Assembly: GCA_009774215.1 (NCBI GenBank)
Contig: VSNH01000001.1
Coordinates: 1 to 64,000 of the forward strand
DNA: 64,000 nucleotides
From: Lachnospiraceae bacterium
GTDB lineage: Bacteria; Bacillota; Clostridia; Lachnospirales; Lachnospiraceae
Reading direction: 5' to 3'
Part shown: piece after piece, positions 8,354 to 16,738 of the stretch
Numbering within the stretch: position 1 is the first letter of the stretch
How the letters are laid out: every line of letters starts with the position of its first letter
Translations under genes and position numbers: made by a program
Notes under the pieces: model-generated
The model's input: the letters and a program-made list of their open reading frames with translations, nothing else
The model's database searches: none
What the model was told of the DNA's origin: nothing

Positions 8354-9784
8354 ATGGCGGACAAAAAGTTAGTGGAAGCGATCACGGCGATGGAGGATGA
8401 TTTTGCACAGTGGTATACGGATGTGGTGAAGAAGGCGGAGCTTCTGGATTACACCAGCATCAAGGGATGTATGGTGTTTAAGCCCGCGGGCTATGCGATC
8501 TGGGAGCTGATTCAGCGGCAGATGGACGACCGCTTTAAGGCGACGGGTGTGGAAAATGTGTATTTACCCATGTTTATTCCGGAGAGTCTGTTAAATAAGG
8601 AGAAGGATCATGTGGAGGGTTTTGCGCCGGAGGTGGCGTGGGTGACCCATGGCGGTATGCAGCCTCTGCAGGAAAGGCTTTGTGTCAGACCCACTTCTGA
8701 AACATTGTTTTGCGATTACTATAAAAATGTGGTGCAGTCTTACCGCGATCTGCCCCAGGTGTGCAACCAGTGGTGTTCCGTGGTGCGCTGGGAGAAGGAG
8801 ACAAGACCGTTTCTTCGGAGCCGCGAATTTTTGTGGCAGGAGGGACATACAGCGCATGCTACGGCTGAGGAGGCGGAGGAGAGAACCATCCAGATGTTGA
8901 ATGTTTACGCCGATTTCTGTGAGGAGGTATTGGCGATTCCCGTTATCAAGGGCCGTAAGACGGACAAGGAAAAATTCGCGGGGGCGATTGCCACCTACAC
9001 GATTGAGGCGCTTATGCATGACGGCAAGGCGCTGCAGTCCGGTACCAGCCACAATTTCGGTGACGGCTTTGCGAAAGCGTTTGGTATACAGTTCACGGAT
9101 AAAGATAATACTTTAAAATATGTACATCAGACCTCATGGGGAACGACGACCCGCTTAATCGGCGCGGTGATCATGGTGCACGGAGACAATTCCGGGCTGG
9201 TGCTGCCGCCTAAGATTGCGCCTACCCAGATTATGATTATCCCGATCCAGCAGAAAAAGGAAGGCGTGCTGGATAAGGCATATGAATTGAGAGATAAGCT
9301 GAGTGCGTTCCGGGTAAAGGTGGACGACACCGACAAGAGTCCGGGCTGGAAGTTTTCCGAGCAGGAGATGCGAGGCATTCCGATTCGTGTGGAGATCGGA
9401 CCGAAAGATATCGAGGCGGGCAAGTGCGTGATCTGCCGCCGGGATACCAGAGAGAAAATAGAAGTTTCGCTGGAGGAGATTGAGACAAAGGCAGGTGAAA
9501 TTCTGGAGCTGATGCAGAGGGAAATGCTGGAGCGTGCCAGGGCGCACAGGGACGCGCACACTTATGAGGCGAAGGATATGGAGACGTTCCGCAAGTTCTT
9601 TGCGGAGAAATCCGGCTTTGTGAAGGCGATGTGGTGCGGGGAGCAGGCCTGCGAGGATCAGATCAAGGAAGAGATGGCAGTTACCAGCCGTTGTATGCCT
9701 TTTGAGCAGGAACAGATCGGCGAGACATGCGTATGCTGCGGGAAACCGGCGAAAAAGATGGTTTATTGGGGCAGAGCATATTGA
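8354..9784 (+). CDS. proS: Proline--tRNA ligase, archaeal/eukaryotic type
   Basis: A 476-residue class II aminoacyl-tRNA synthetase that charges tRNA-Pro with proline. It is the short form without the bacterial editing insertion. Motif 2 lies around [20 protein letters not shown], then [12 protein letters not shown]. The C-terminal anticodon-binding part and a zinc-like cysteine set ([25 protein letters not shown]) end at the conserved C-terminal tyrosine (GRAY). The start ATG at 8354 follows GAAAGGAG. The frame is open further upstream, but that region is the leader insertion. It is regulated by the T-box described above. Confidence 0.95.
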   Translation: MADKKLVEAITAMEDDFAQWYTDVVKKAELLDYTSIKGCMVFKPAGYAIWELIQRQMDDRFKATGVENVYLPMFIPESLLNKEKDHVEGFAPEVAWVTHGGMQPLQERLCVRPTSETLFCDYYKNVVQSYRDLPQVCNQWCSVVRWEKETRPFLRSREFLWQEGHTAHATAEEAEERTIQMLNVYADFCEEVLAIPVIKGRKTDKEKFAGAIATYTIEALMHDGKALQSGTSHNFGDGFAKAFGIQFTDKDNTLKYVHQTSWGTTTRLIGAVIMVHGDNSGLVLPPKIAPTQIMIIPIQQKKEGVLDKAYELRDKLSAFRVKVDDTDKSPGWKFSEQEMRGIPIRVEIGPKDIEAGKCVICRRDTREKIEVSLEEIETKAGEILELMQREMLERARAHRDAHTYEAKDMETFRKFFAEKSGFVKAMWCGEQACEDQIKEEMAVTSRCMPFEQEQIGETCVCCGKPAKKMVYWGRAY

Positions 9785-9866
9785 TTTTCAAAGACTGCGC
9801 ACAGGAGAGCTCCATATCTTTCAAAACGCAACGGGAGACGGAAAGAAACGCATGGGAGAATAGAAA

Positions 9867-10346
9867 ATGAACAGGAAAAGGAAGAGGAAAAAAGGGCTTG
9901 TCCCTGTGATTGTTCTTGGGCTTTTGCTGGGGGTCTGTCTTGTTGTGGCGGTCGGCATTGCCAGCGGGTCACTGACCGGAGCAGGCGGACACACGGTAAC
10001 AGAAAAAGTTTCTGAAAGCGTGAAACATGCCGTGACAAAAAAGGTTTCCGAAACGGTGATGGAACAGGCGGTGAAACAGGCGCTTGAGAGCAATGACGAT
10101 CCGCAGGCGGCCGAAAAGGCAAAAGAAATTGTCGATAATATGGATGAGGCTGACAAGCAGAAAGCCGAGGAAATTATCGATCGCTATGCGGACAGCGACA
10201 CTCTTTCCGATGTGATGGAAATTGTCGGGGACGGCGTGGACGGCGAATCCCTATCGGAAGTCAAGGAGTATCTGCGGGAAAATGTGTCCGAGCAGGATCA
10301 GGCTGAGCTGGAGGAGCTGTATCGGAAGTACAGCGAGGGATATTGA
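9867..10346 (+). CDS. Small membrane-anchored protein of unknown function
   Basis: A 159-residue protein not recognised as a named family. A very basic N-terminus (MNRKRKRKK) precedes one hydrophobic segment at about 10-33, giving a single-pass membrane protein with the bulk outside. The rest is highly charged and probably helical, with a glutamine/lysine-rich stretch and an acidic C-terminus ending in LEELYRKYSEGY. The N-terminal half of the external part has TEKVSESV and TKKVSETV, a short internal repeat. The start follows a GGGAGAATAG ribosome site. It lies alone between proS and a long repeat-filled gap. Confidence 0.65.
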   Translation: MNRKRKRKKGLVPVIVLGLLLGVCLVVAVGIASGSLTGAGGHTVTEKVSESVKHAVTKKVSETVMEQAVKQALESNDDPQAAEKAKEIVDNMDEADKQKAEEIIDRYADSDTLSDVMEIVGDGVDGESLSEVKEYLRENVSEQDQAELEELYRKYSEGY

Positions 10347-10378
10347 AGGCGTGATGACAAAAACGTCCCGCGGTGTAA

Positions 10379-10693
10379 GATTGAAAAATCACACTAACCG
10401 CCATGATTCCGCTTTGCGGCATCTCAAATCAGTGCGGGATATGCCGTATTTCAGGCATTCTTCTGCGGGAGAGTGATTTGCGAAGAATATTTAGGGAAAC
10501 GCTGATTAAAGCGTTTCCCGCACCGGATTTGCGCCGCGAAGCGGCACATTCCTTTGCAAATCCGTGTGCATCCGCCGGAGGCTCTAAGGAAGTGCTGATT
10601 TAATCAGCGCTTCCTTAGAACTTCTTCGCGAAACAGCCTTTTGCTGTGAGCGATTAGAAGTTCTTCTCACGCCAATAGGTTGATTTTTCAATC
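10379..10693 (-). repeat. 315-bp composite palindromic element containing a reversed L1 copy
   Basis: The element is bounded by perfect 13-bp inverted repeats, GATTGAAAAATCA and TGATTTTTCAATC. Read on the minus strand it carries L1 modules: P1/P2 (AGAACTTCT...ACAGC...GCTGT...AGAAGTTCT, about 10618-10666), P4 (AATGCC...GGCAT, near 10440-10465) and a P5 variant with the tail CATGGCGGTTAGTGTGA. Between them are further hairpins: GGGAAACGCT/AGCGTTTCCC (10494-10519), GGATTTGC/GCAAATCC with inner CCGC/GCGG, and an 18-bp near-perfect stem at 10583-10619. No gene is coded in the gap 10347-11006. Confidence 0.7.
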
Positions 10694-10813
10694 TGGAGTT
10701 TGTGACGCTTCGGAATAGAGAAAATTATGTTCATAGGGGAAGTAAGACAGGAAATCCAGGCAGGGTTTCCTGTTTTACTATGCGCAAATCGTATTTTAGC
10801 CGTTTAATAGAGG

Positions 10814-10842
10814 TTGACAGGCGTATACCTAATGGGTATGAT
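10814..10842 (+). promoter_or_regulatory. Promoter of the blaI-blaR1 operon with first operator
   Basis: TTGACA and TATGAT are 17 bases apart. Inside the spacer and overlapping the -10 lies GTATACC-taatg-GGTATGA, an imperfect copy of the perfect palindrome downstream. A repressor bound here would block RNA polymerase, consistent with autoregulation by the BlaI protein. Confidence 0.75.
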
Positions 10843-10852
10843 ACAATTATAG

Positions 10853-10870
10853 GGTATACAATCGTATACC
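10853..10870 (+). promoter_or_regulatory. Second operator, perfect 7-4-7 palindrome
   Basis: GGTATAC-aatc-GTATACC is a perfect inverted repeat at the expected transcription start. Its half-site matches that in the spacer of the promoter, so a dimeric repressor probably binds both. BlaI/MecI-family repressors bind palindromes of this size. Confidence 0.7.
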
Positions 10871-11006
10871 ATGCCGGCACAGAAATGGGCTGTCTGTGTG
10901 ATTGAGGGCGGCTTAACGGACGGGATTGCCGCATTTTCCGGGAGACAGTTTGTCGGCGCAGTTGAGGATAGCAGTATATAAGATGGCACGGAAGAGAGGA
11001 AAAAGG

Positions 11007-11411
11007 ATGGTCAGTTTATCGGACGGGGAATGGAAAATTATGAATCAGCTCTGGGAGCGGGAAAGTACGATTACGGAGCTTAAAAATGAGCTGGGCGGGG
11101 AGACCGGCTGGGATAAACATATCGTGATTACCATGCTTTCCCGCATGGAAAAGAAGGGTGCGGTCGCCCACAGGGACGGCGGCCGGGCAAAAATATTTTA
11201 TCCGCTGGTGACCAGGGAAGAGGTGTCCATGCACGAGACCCGAGGGTTTTTACAGAAGGTATACCAGGGCAGTCTGGGGATGATGGTCAACGCCATGGTA
11301 GAAGATCAGGCGTTGTCTAAGGAGGAGATACAGGAGCTTTACGGCATTTTGGATCAGGCGAGAAAAAGCAGGGCTGGATACAGTGAGACGAGAGATGAGC
11401 GTGGAGAATAG
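11007..11411 (+). CDS. blaI: BlaI/MecI-family repressor
   Basis: A 134-residue winged-helix repressor. It opens with MVSLSDGEWKIMNQLWE, the usual BlaI/MecI start, followed by the recognition region (DKHIVITMLSRMEKKGAV) and a dimerisation tail. These repressors are inactivated by proteolysis triggered by the membrane sensor BlaR1, whose gene starts 55 bases downstream. The start ATG at 11007 was chosen because AGAGGA lies 8 bases upstream; an ATG at 10983 is possible. No beta-lactamase gene is nearby, so the target may be the operon itself or cell-wall genes. Confidence 0.88.
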   Translation: MVSLSDGEWKIMNQLWERESTITELKNELGGETGWDKHIVITMLSRMEKKGAVAHRDGGRAKIFYPLVTREEVSMHETRGFLQKVYQGSLGMMVNAMVEDQALSKEEIQELYGILDQARKSRAGYSETRDERGE

Positions 11412-11466
11412 AGACAAATTGCGGTGAAACCAAGCTTAAAAGAAACGAATAAAAAGGGAGGAAGAC

Positions 11467-13974
11467 ATGAAGGAGATACTGATTACATCAACGGTTTTTA
11501 TTTTATGTGTCCTGCTGATCCGGCGGGTATTCCGCGGAAAAATTGGCAGCAGGCTGCAGTACGCGCTCTGGCTTCTGGTGGCGCTTCGGCTGGTGATGCC
11601 GATTTCGGCGGAGTTTGATCTGGGGTCTCTTTCCCGGTTTCGGCTGATGGATCTGGTGGAAGGGAATGAGAGCGGCATAGGGGAAAGGCTTAATGAGACG
11701 ATTCGTCTGGAAGAGCCTATTCAGATGACGGTGGATCCGCGCAGTATTTTATTCCGCCTGTTTACCACGGATGAGGTCAGGGAGACGCTGGAGGATATGC
11801 CTGACGACGGGCCGACTGCCGTGTTTTTGGCGGGAAAGCTGGGATTTTCCCGGCTGGATGTGCTGTGGTTTTTCTGGGGAACCGGCGCGCTGATTGTGGG
11901 TGGATGGATTTTGATTACGAACATAGTATTCAGTCATCGGCTGAGGAAAAGCAGAAAGCCCTATGACTTGCCGGAGGACATAAAGGAATTTGTTATAAAG
12001 GGCAGGGAGCTTGCAGACGGAAAAAAGAAAGCGTCTTCTGACTTGCAGGGTGAAGAGGATTCGCAGGGGAGGAAGGAGCGCAGCCGCTTTTGGAGAAGAA
12101 AAAACCGCCTGCCTGCAGTCTATGTGGCGGATGGGATTTCTTCCCCCTGTCTGTACGGATTTCCGGGGCGGGAGGCAGTATATCTGACAGCAGATGTAAT
12201 TGATGTTGCGGAAAGGCTGCGACATGTGGTTGTTCATGAACTTGTCCATAAGAAGCATGGAGACGGCTTCTGGGCAGTTCTTCGCAGTGCGCTGGTGACA
12301 GTGTACTGGTTTCACCCGCTTGTCTGGGCGGCGGCGGTCTGCTCCAAGCGTGACTGCGAGCTGGCCTGCGATGAGGGAGCGCTGACATGGCTTGGAGAGG
12401 AGGAGCGGGTTTCTTATGGGGAGACATTGCTTTCCATTATCACAAGAAAGGGACGGGCTTCCGATCTGGTCTGCACCGCCACGACCATGACCGGGAGCGG
12501 AAAGAGCGTCAAAGAGAGAATCCGTTTTATCGCGAAGGAGCCGAAGGTTTTCTATGCGGCTGTGACGGGCGCACTTTTTCTGATCGCGGCAGCGTGTCTT
12601 TTTGTCTTTACAAAGGATGCGCAATTTCACGGCATAACGGTGGACGCGCAGGAAGGGCTTACAGTCACGGGCGCGGATATGCAGATACCGCTGCCTGCAA
12701 GTATCGGCGGCATCAGCGGCTGTGTGGTGGAAAAGAAAACTGACGAGGTTGTCATATATCATGTTGCCGCACAGGAGGAAGTGGGCAGGTTTTCCAGAAT
12801 GCCGCTTCGAGACGCGCTGGGATATGTGGACGAGGGGCGGGAGGTTGTGCCCATCGGAGACAGAGGCTGTAATTACTTTTTGCGGGCTTATCTGGGGGAG
12901 GCATTGTCGAGGACGGAGCATACTTATACGCCTGCAACGCAGGGCGTTTTAGGACACGAGGATATTTATATTCCGGAAGAAGGGATATTAGGGCATGAGG
13001 GCACGATAGAAGGTGTGCCGGGGGATGACGAGAATCCGCTGCTCAGTGATGATTGGGAAGTTATTCCGCTGGAGGAGGATGAAGAGCTCTCCGCACATAC
13101 TTATACACCGGCAGAGAATGATGCGGCGGGCAAAGCCGGAACAGATAACGGGGCTTCGGAGGGTATATCCGGCAGCGACAGTAATATGGCAGCGGGTGTG
13201 CCCGGCACGGACCGCAACGACGATACAACTTATATCGTAGATGACGAAGATACGACCTATGTCATAGACGATAATGCCGATAATACGGAGGCAGCGCAGG
13301 AAGAGGGATCGACAGACTATCTGCCGAACGAGCAGATTACGACGACAGTCTATCCGTCGAGTGAGATCAGTATAGACAGACTTGATAACAGATGCTATGT
13401 TTATGTCAGGGCCGACTATGATGGCAGGGTAAAGGAAAAATACCGGAATGAAATGGCGTTTATTGACAGCGAGTTAAAGGCCGCGGCGGATCAGGTGATC
13501 GTCTTAAGTCTGAACCGGGAGAGACGGGAGGCGCTGTTTGACGCGCTGACCGCGAGCCGCACGCCCTATTTGGGGGACAACGCCAAGGTTGGCGCGCTGC
13601 TAGATGCCCTGCCTCTGCCGTCCACACTGAGCCGTTCGGGCGGGTTTTCCCTGCAGACGCTGGAGGAGCTGTATTCCCTACGTTTTGATTATGAGATGAG
13701 CACGGATTTCTTTACAGAGGAAGATCGGGATCTGTTATACTTTAATGCGGCGATGCTGTTTTATTCCATCGGGAATGTGGAGGAGATCGCTGTTGGGATA
13801 AAACACCCGTCGGGAAACGGCTCTATGATAATGACGTATTTTCGGGAGGAACTGGAAAAAGAACTGCCGGGACTGCAGAATGCGGATTACGAGGACGATC
13901 AGATTTTCCGGGACGGACTGTCTGAGCTGCATGCGGCGGTGGAGACGCATCTTTCGACGGCACCCGGAGAGTAA
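11467..13974 (+). CDS. BlaR1-type M56 peptidase with long extracellular DUF4825-like tail
   Basis: An 835-residue membrane metalloprotease sensor. Membrane helices lie near 2-22, 31-46, 131-155, 276-292 and about 360-380. The cytoplasmic zinc site is HELVH (257-261) with CELACDEG at 297-304, as in BlaR1/MecR1. In place of the penicillin-binding sensor domain there is an acidic linker (about 480-640) with repeats LGHED/LGHEG, HTYTP twice and DTTYIVDDEDTTYVIDD. A C-terminal domain with LTASRTPYLGDNAKVGALLDALPLP follows, recognisable as DUF4825-like. It probably senses an envelope signal and relieves BlaI repression. The start ATG follows GGGAGG. Confidence 0.85.
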   Translation: MKEILITSTVFILCVLLIRRVFRGKIGSRLQYALWLLVALRLVMPISAEFDLGSLSRFRLMDLVEGNESGIGERLNETIRLEEPIQMTVDPRSILFRLFTTDEVRETLEDMPDDGPTAVFLAGKLGFSRLDVLWFFWGTGALIVGGWILITNIVFSHRLRKSRKPYDLPEDIKEFVIKGRELADGKKKASSDLQGEEDSQGRKERSRFWRRKNRLPAVYVADGISSPCLYGFPGREAVYLTADVIDVAERLRHVVVHELVHKKHGDGFWAVLRSALVTVYWFHPLVWAAAVCSKRDCELACDEGALTWLGEEERVSYGETLLSIITRKGRASDLVCTATTMTGSGKSVKERIRFIAKEPKVFYAAVTGALFLIAAACLFVFTKDAQFHGITVDAQEGLTVTGADMQIPLPASIGGISGCVVEKKTDEVVIYHVAAQEEVGRFSRMPLRDALGYVDEGREVVPIGDRGCNYFLRAYLGEALSRTEHTYTPATQGVLGHEDIYIPEEGILGHEGTIEGVPGDDENPLLSDDWEVIPLEEDEELSAHTYTPAENDAAGKAGTDNGASEGISGSDSNMAAGVPGTDRNDDTTYIVDDEDTTYVIDDNADNTEAAQEEGSTDYLPNEQITTTVYPSSEISIDRLDNRCYVYVRADYDGRVKEKYRNEMAFIDSELKAAADQVIVLSLNRERREALFDALTASRTPYLGDNAKVGALLDALPLPSTLSRSGGFSLQTLEELYSLRFDYEMSTDFFTEEDRDLLYFNAAMLFYSIGNVEEIAVGIKHPSGNGSMIMTYFREELEKELPGLQNADYEDDQIFRDGLSELHAAVETHLSTAPGE

Positions 13975-14154
13975 TTTGCCGATACGGAAAAAGGCACACC
14001 AGAAGGCGAAGAGACTCGATGAGATGAGAACCGTTTAAAAATAAAAAAATATTAAGAATTATGTAACCTTTTTCTTAAGTTCCCCGTTCTAATATATAGA
14101 AATGTAAAAGTGTGTCAATTTTAGAGATATTTTAAAGATTGATATACTACAATA

Positions 14155-14321
14155 GGGTGAAAAGAAGTTCTAGCTGCTCACAGCAATGGCTGTTTCGCAA
14201 AGTTGGCAAAGCCGACTTGGAACTTCTAAGTTTCACCCAGAAAAATGCCAGAAATGCGGCATTTTTCATCCCGATTTGAGTCACAGCTGAGCTGTGACAT
14301 GGCGGTTAGCGTGAGAAGTAC
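14155..14321 (+). repeat. L1 leader repeat, full copy upstream of amidase
   Basis: Helices in order: P1 GTGAAA-AGAAGTTC with GAACTTCT-aag-TTTCAC; inside it P2 ACAGC...GCTGT and P3 AAGTTGGC...GCCGACTT; then P4 AAAAATGCC...GGCATTTTT and P5 GTCACAGC-tga-GCTGTGAC; tail ACATGGCGGTTAGCGTGAGAAGT. A -10-like TACAAT ends two bases before the element. The rest of the gap (13975-14154) is AT-rich with one TTAAGAA...TTCTTAA inverted repeat at 14052-14078 and no gene. Confidence 0.8.
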
Positions 14322-14338
14322 AAAAGAGGGGGAACATC

Positions 14339-15421
14339 ATGGGGCAGGCACAGAGGAGCGACGGAAGAAATGTCCCGCGTAGCAGGGAAGAAGGACGACA
14401 GGCACAATATCCTGCGCAACGGCGCAGAAAACAGGCCGGCACAGGAAACAGAACGAAAAATGCGTATAGGAGCAGCGCAAGAAACGGTATAAGTGTCATA
14501 GGAGGCTGCAGCGGCGGAGAGCGTGCAAGGCGGCGCACTTCGGAAAGTGACGGACTGGAGAATCTGGAGCTTTGGGAGATTTCCAGAGAAAATGACAATT
14601 CTCACATGATGCGCCTTGCAGACCGTGGACAGGTTCGTTCCGGGCAGAGGCGTTCCGGCCCGAGACCGCAGCCTGACCGTCGAAACACGGACAGACCGCG
14701 CGCGGTAAGCTCCATCAAAAAGCGCAGGGCAAAGAAACGGAGGCTTAGCCTTTACCGTCTACTTACATTTCTTATGATTGGCGTATGTCTGATACTGATT
14801 TATCAGACGACAGGGGCCATTTACCGCATGGCGCATCGGGAAAGTGTCGATAAAGGCAAGGGCATTGTGGACATTGTGTCCGAAAAGATAGAGGGGAACC
14901 GGATCGAGGCGCCGCCGATTATGATAGATTATCTGGAGCCGAACGAATTTTCCAGACCAGGTACGGAATTGAAAAAAATCAAAAGTGTTTTTGTGCATTA
15001 TACCGCAAATCCGGGTACTTCCGCAGCGCAGAACCGCAGCTATTTTGCCAATCTTGCCGAGACGCAGGAAAGGTCGGCAAGCGCGCATTTCATCATCGGT
15101 TATGAGGGAGAGCTGATCCAGTGCATTCCGCTGGAGGAGCAGGCCTACGCGGTAGCTACCAGAAATGAGGACTCCGTTTCCATAGAGTGCTGTTATCTGG
15201 ATGAGGACGGGAAGTTTACGCAGGAGACATACGATACCCTGGTACATATGCTGGCCTGGCTGACACAGGAGTATCATTTGTCTGAGGATGATATTTTACG
15301 GCATTACGACTGCGGCGGCAAAATGTGTCCGCTCTACTATGTGGAGCACGAGGACGCCTGGGAGAAGCTGCTTGCGGATGTGGAGAGCTATAGACCGGAG
15401 AAGGATGCGGAATCAAACTGA
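14339..15421 (+). CDS. Membrane-anchored N-acetylmuramoyl-L-alanine amidase (amidase_2)
   Basis: A 360-residue protein with an unusual layout. The first 135 residues are rich in Arg, Gln and Gly and probably disordered in the cytoplasm. One membrane helix follows at about 140-158, then an extracytoplasmic amidase_2/PGRP domain. The zinc ligands are visible as His220 (FVHYTA), His322 and Cys330 (RHYDCGGKMCP). The enzyme should cut the bond between muramic acid and the stem peptide in peptidoglycan. The start ATG at 14339 has GAGGGGGAA upstream. It is preceded by a full L1 leader repeat that probably lies in its mRNA. Confidence 0.87.
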   Translation: MGQAQRSDGRNVPRSREEGRQAQYPAQRRRKQAGTGNRTKNAYRSSARNGISVIGGCSGGERARRRTSESDGLENLELWEISRENDNSHMMRLADRGQVRSGQRRSGPRPQPDRRNTDRPRAVSSIKKRRAKKRRLSLYRLLTFLMIGVCLILIYQTTGAIYRMAHRESVDKGKGIVDIVSEKIEGNRIEAPPIMIDYLEPNEFSRPGTELKKIKSVFVHYTANPGTSAAQNRSYFANLAETQERSASAHFIIGYEGELIQCIPLEEQAYAVATRNEDSVSIECCYLDEDGKFTQETYDTLVHMLAWLTQEYHLSEDDILRHYDCGGKMCPLYYVEHEDAWEKLLADVESYRPEKDAESN

Positions 15422-15476
15422 TTTCGCAGGCAATGGAGCGCGCGCCGTAATAGGGCGCGATGACAGGAAAGAATAA

Positions 15477-15607
15477 GATTGAAAAATAAGTCTGATGACC
15501 TTATTTTTCAATCGCGAGTTTGTGTCGGAGCCACAAACTCGGAAACGCAGAGCAAAATTTGAGATTTTACTCGCGCACCGTCGCGAAAAGATGCTCCGGC
15601 ATGGAGG
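15477..15607 (+). repeat. L2 leader repeat upstream of AraC-type gene
   Basis: A 14-bp perfect hairpin (GATTGAAAAATAAG, 9-base loop, CTTATTTTTCAATC) is followed by CGAGTTTGTG/CACAAACTCG with loop TCGGAGC. Then come an A/T-rich hairpin, CGCG...CGCG, and GATGCTCCGGCATGGAGG. The loop GGAGC (15527-15531) is complementary to GCTCC (15593-15597), which could also pair with the Shine-Dalgarno GGAGG at 15603-15607. A related element lies at 22115. Confidence 0.7.
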
Positions 15608-15612
15608 TGGCG

Positions 15613-16518
15613 ATGGAAAAGGCATATAAACTGGAATTTGCGGGAGAGCAGACGGGAAGCCTCTATGTGAACTGCTGCGGCCTATCCCGGACGGAGCCGA
15701 TGCACAGCTTTGGCCCGGCCTTAAAACCCCATTACCTGATTCATTATATACTGAGCGGCAAGGGGAAATTTTCAATCGGCGGGGAAGAGTATCCTTTAGA
15801 AGCGGGATATGGTTTTCTGATTACGCCCGACGAGCTGGCCTTTTATCAGGCGGACGAGGAGGAGCCGTGGACGTATGTCTGGGTCGGCTTCAGCGGCACG
15901 CAGGCGGTGGAGTATCTGGGTAACATGGGGTTGTCCGTAAGACAGCCGATTTTTAAATCCGAGGCTTCGGAGGAGCTTTATCGGATTGTGAAGGACATGA
16001 TGGAGCATAATACCTACGGCCTTTCCAACGATCTGCGGCGGAACGGGCAGCTTGGCATTTTCCTGTCGGTCATTGCGGAGGGCAGCAGGGTAGAGAAGCA
16101 TGGCGATGATGACAAGGCAAATATTTATGTGCGAAAAGCTGTATCATTTATACAGAATAATTACTGCAATCCCATCAAGGTGACGGATGTGGCGGATTAT
16201 GTGTGTATTAACAGAAGTTATCTTTATACATTGTTTCAAAATTCCATGGGAATGTCGCCCCAGCAGTTTCTGATGACTTTCCGCATCACAAAAGCCACGG
16301 AGCTTTTGCAGCTTACGTCCCTTCCGATCGAAAGCATTGCCCTGTCGTGCGGCTATCATGACCCGCTTGTATTTACCAAGGCGTTCCGGCAGATGAAACA
16401 GATGTCTCCCACGAGCTTCCGCAAGGAGATGCAGAAGGGGGAGACGAGAAGGAATCGGGAGTATCTGCGGCAGGTGGAGGAGTTCATCGGCCAGATTAAC
16501 AGCTTGAACCAAATATAG
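15613..16518 (+). CDS. AraC-family transcriptional regulator
   Basis: A 301-residue regulator with an N-terminal sugar-binding cupin-like domain (about 20-150, HYILSGKGKF...GYGFLITPDE) and two C-terminal helix-turn-helix motifs (VTDVADYVCINRSYLYTLF and PIESIALSCGYHDPLVFTKAF). The family is typified by MsmR/AraC-type sugar regulators. With galK and galT directly downstream it likely activates galactose use. The ATG at 15613 follows GGAGGTGG; the open frame upstream covers the L2 leader repeat. Its stop codon TAG is completed by the first base of the MITE at 16518, and the uninterrupted target would have read TAA. Confidence 0.88.
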   Translation: MEKAYKLEFAGEQTGSLYVNCCGLSRTEPMHSFGPALKPHYLIHYILSGKGKFSIGGEEYPLEAGYGFLITPDELAFYQADEEEPWTYVWVGFSGTQAVEYLGNMGLSVRQPIFKSEASEELYRIVKDMMEHNTYGLSNDLRRNGQLGIFLSVIAEGSRVEKHGDDDKANIYVRKAVSFIQNNYCNPIKVTDVADYVCINRSYLYTLFQNSMGMSPQQFLMTFRITKATELLQLTSLPIESIALSCGYHDPLVFTKAFRQMKQMSPTSFRKEMQKGETRRNREYLRQVEEFIGQINSLNQI

Positions 16519-16670
16519 TTACAATTCACACCCATGCCAGATTCCGCATCAATTTATGATTATTCAGTGTGAATTGCAACAATGGTGCACACAAAATGCC
16601 CAAAAGCAGGCATTTTGGCGCTGGCTCCGACACCATGCAGCAAGTGCATGGCGCGGGTGTGAAAAGTAAT
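16518..16670 (+). mobile_element. 153-bp MITE, copy 1
   Basis: Begins GTTACAATTCACAC and ends GTGTGAAAAGTAAT, which are imperfect terminal inverted repeats. It is flanked by the perfect 8-bp direct repeat CAAATATA (16510-16517 and 16671-16678), a target-site duplication. The interior has hairpins (CAAAATGCC...GGCATTTTG, CATGCA...TGCATG) and no coding potential. It is about 90% identical to the inverted copy at 18073-18225. No transposase is in the window, so it would move only with help in trans. Confidence 0.88.
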
Positions 16671-16701
16671 CAAATATAACATTTTGACAGGTTTCAGTAA
16701 C

Positions 16702-16730
16702 AAAGGGCTATGTAAGGATAGTCCTTTTTT
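16702..16730 (+). terminator. Probable terminator after the AraC-type gene
   Basis: AAAGGGCTAT and ATAGTCCTTT form a 10-bp stem with one mismatch and a 6-base loop, and six T end the element. It lies before the galK promoter, so the regulator gene and galK are probably separate transcripts. Confidence 0.6.
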
Positions 16731-16738
16731 GATATAAT
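16730..16738 (+). promoter_or_regulatory. Extended -10 promoter of galK
   Basis: TGATATAAT is an extended -10 box with no good -35 hexamer 17 bases upstream. This is typical of promoters that need an activator, here plausibly the AraC-type regulator. The same arrangement, with a -10 box three bases ahead of (G/A)TGAAAAGAA, starts the L1 leaders at 1796 and 14148. Confidence 0.6.

Noticed and set aside
11749..12921. Long antisense open frames, for example here and at 51423-53399 and 54076-55173 on the minus strand
   Set aside because: They lie opposite strongly supported genes, have no ribosome sites or recognisable domains, and arise from GC-rich third codon positions of the real genes.
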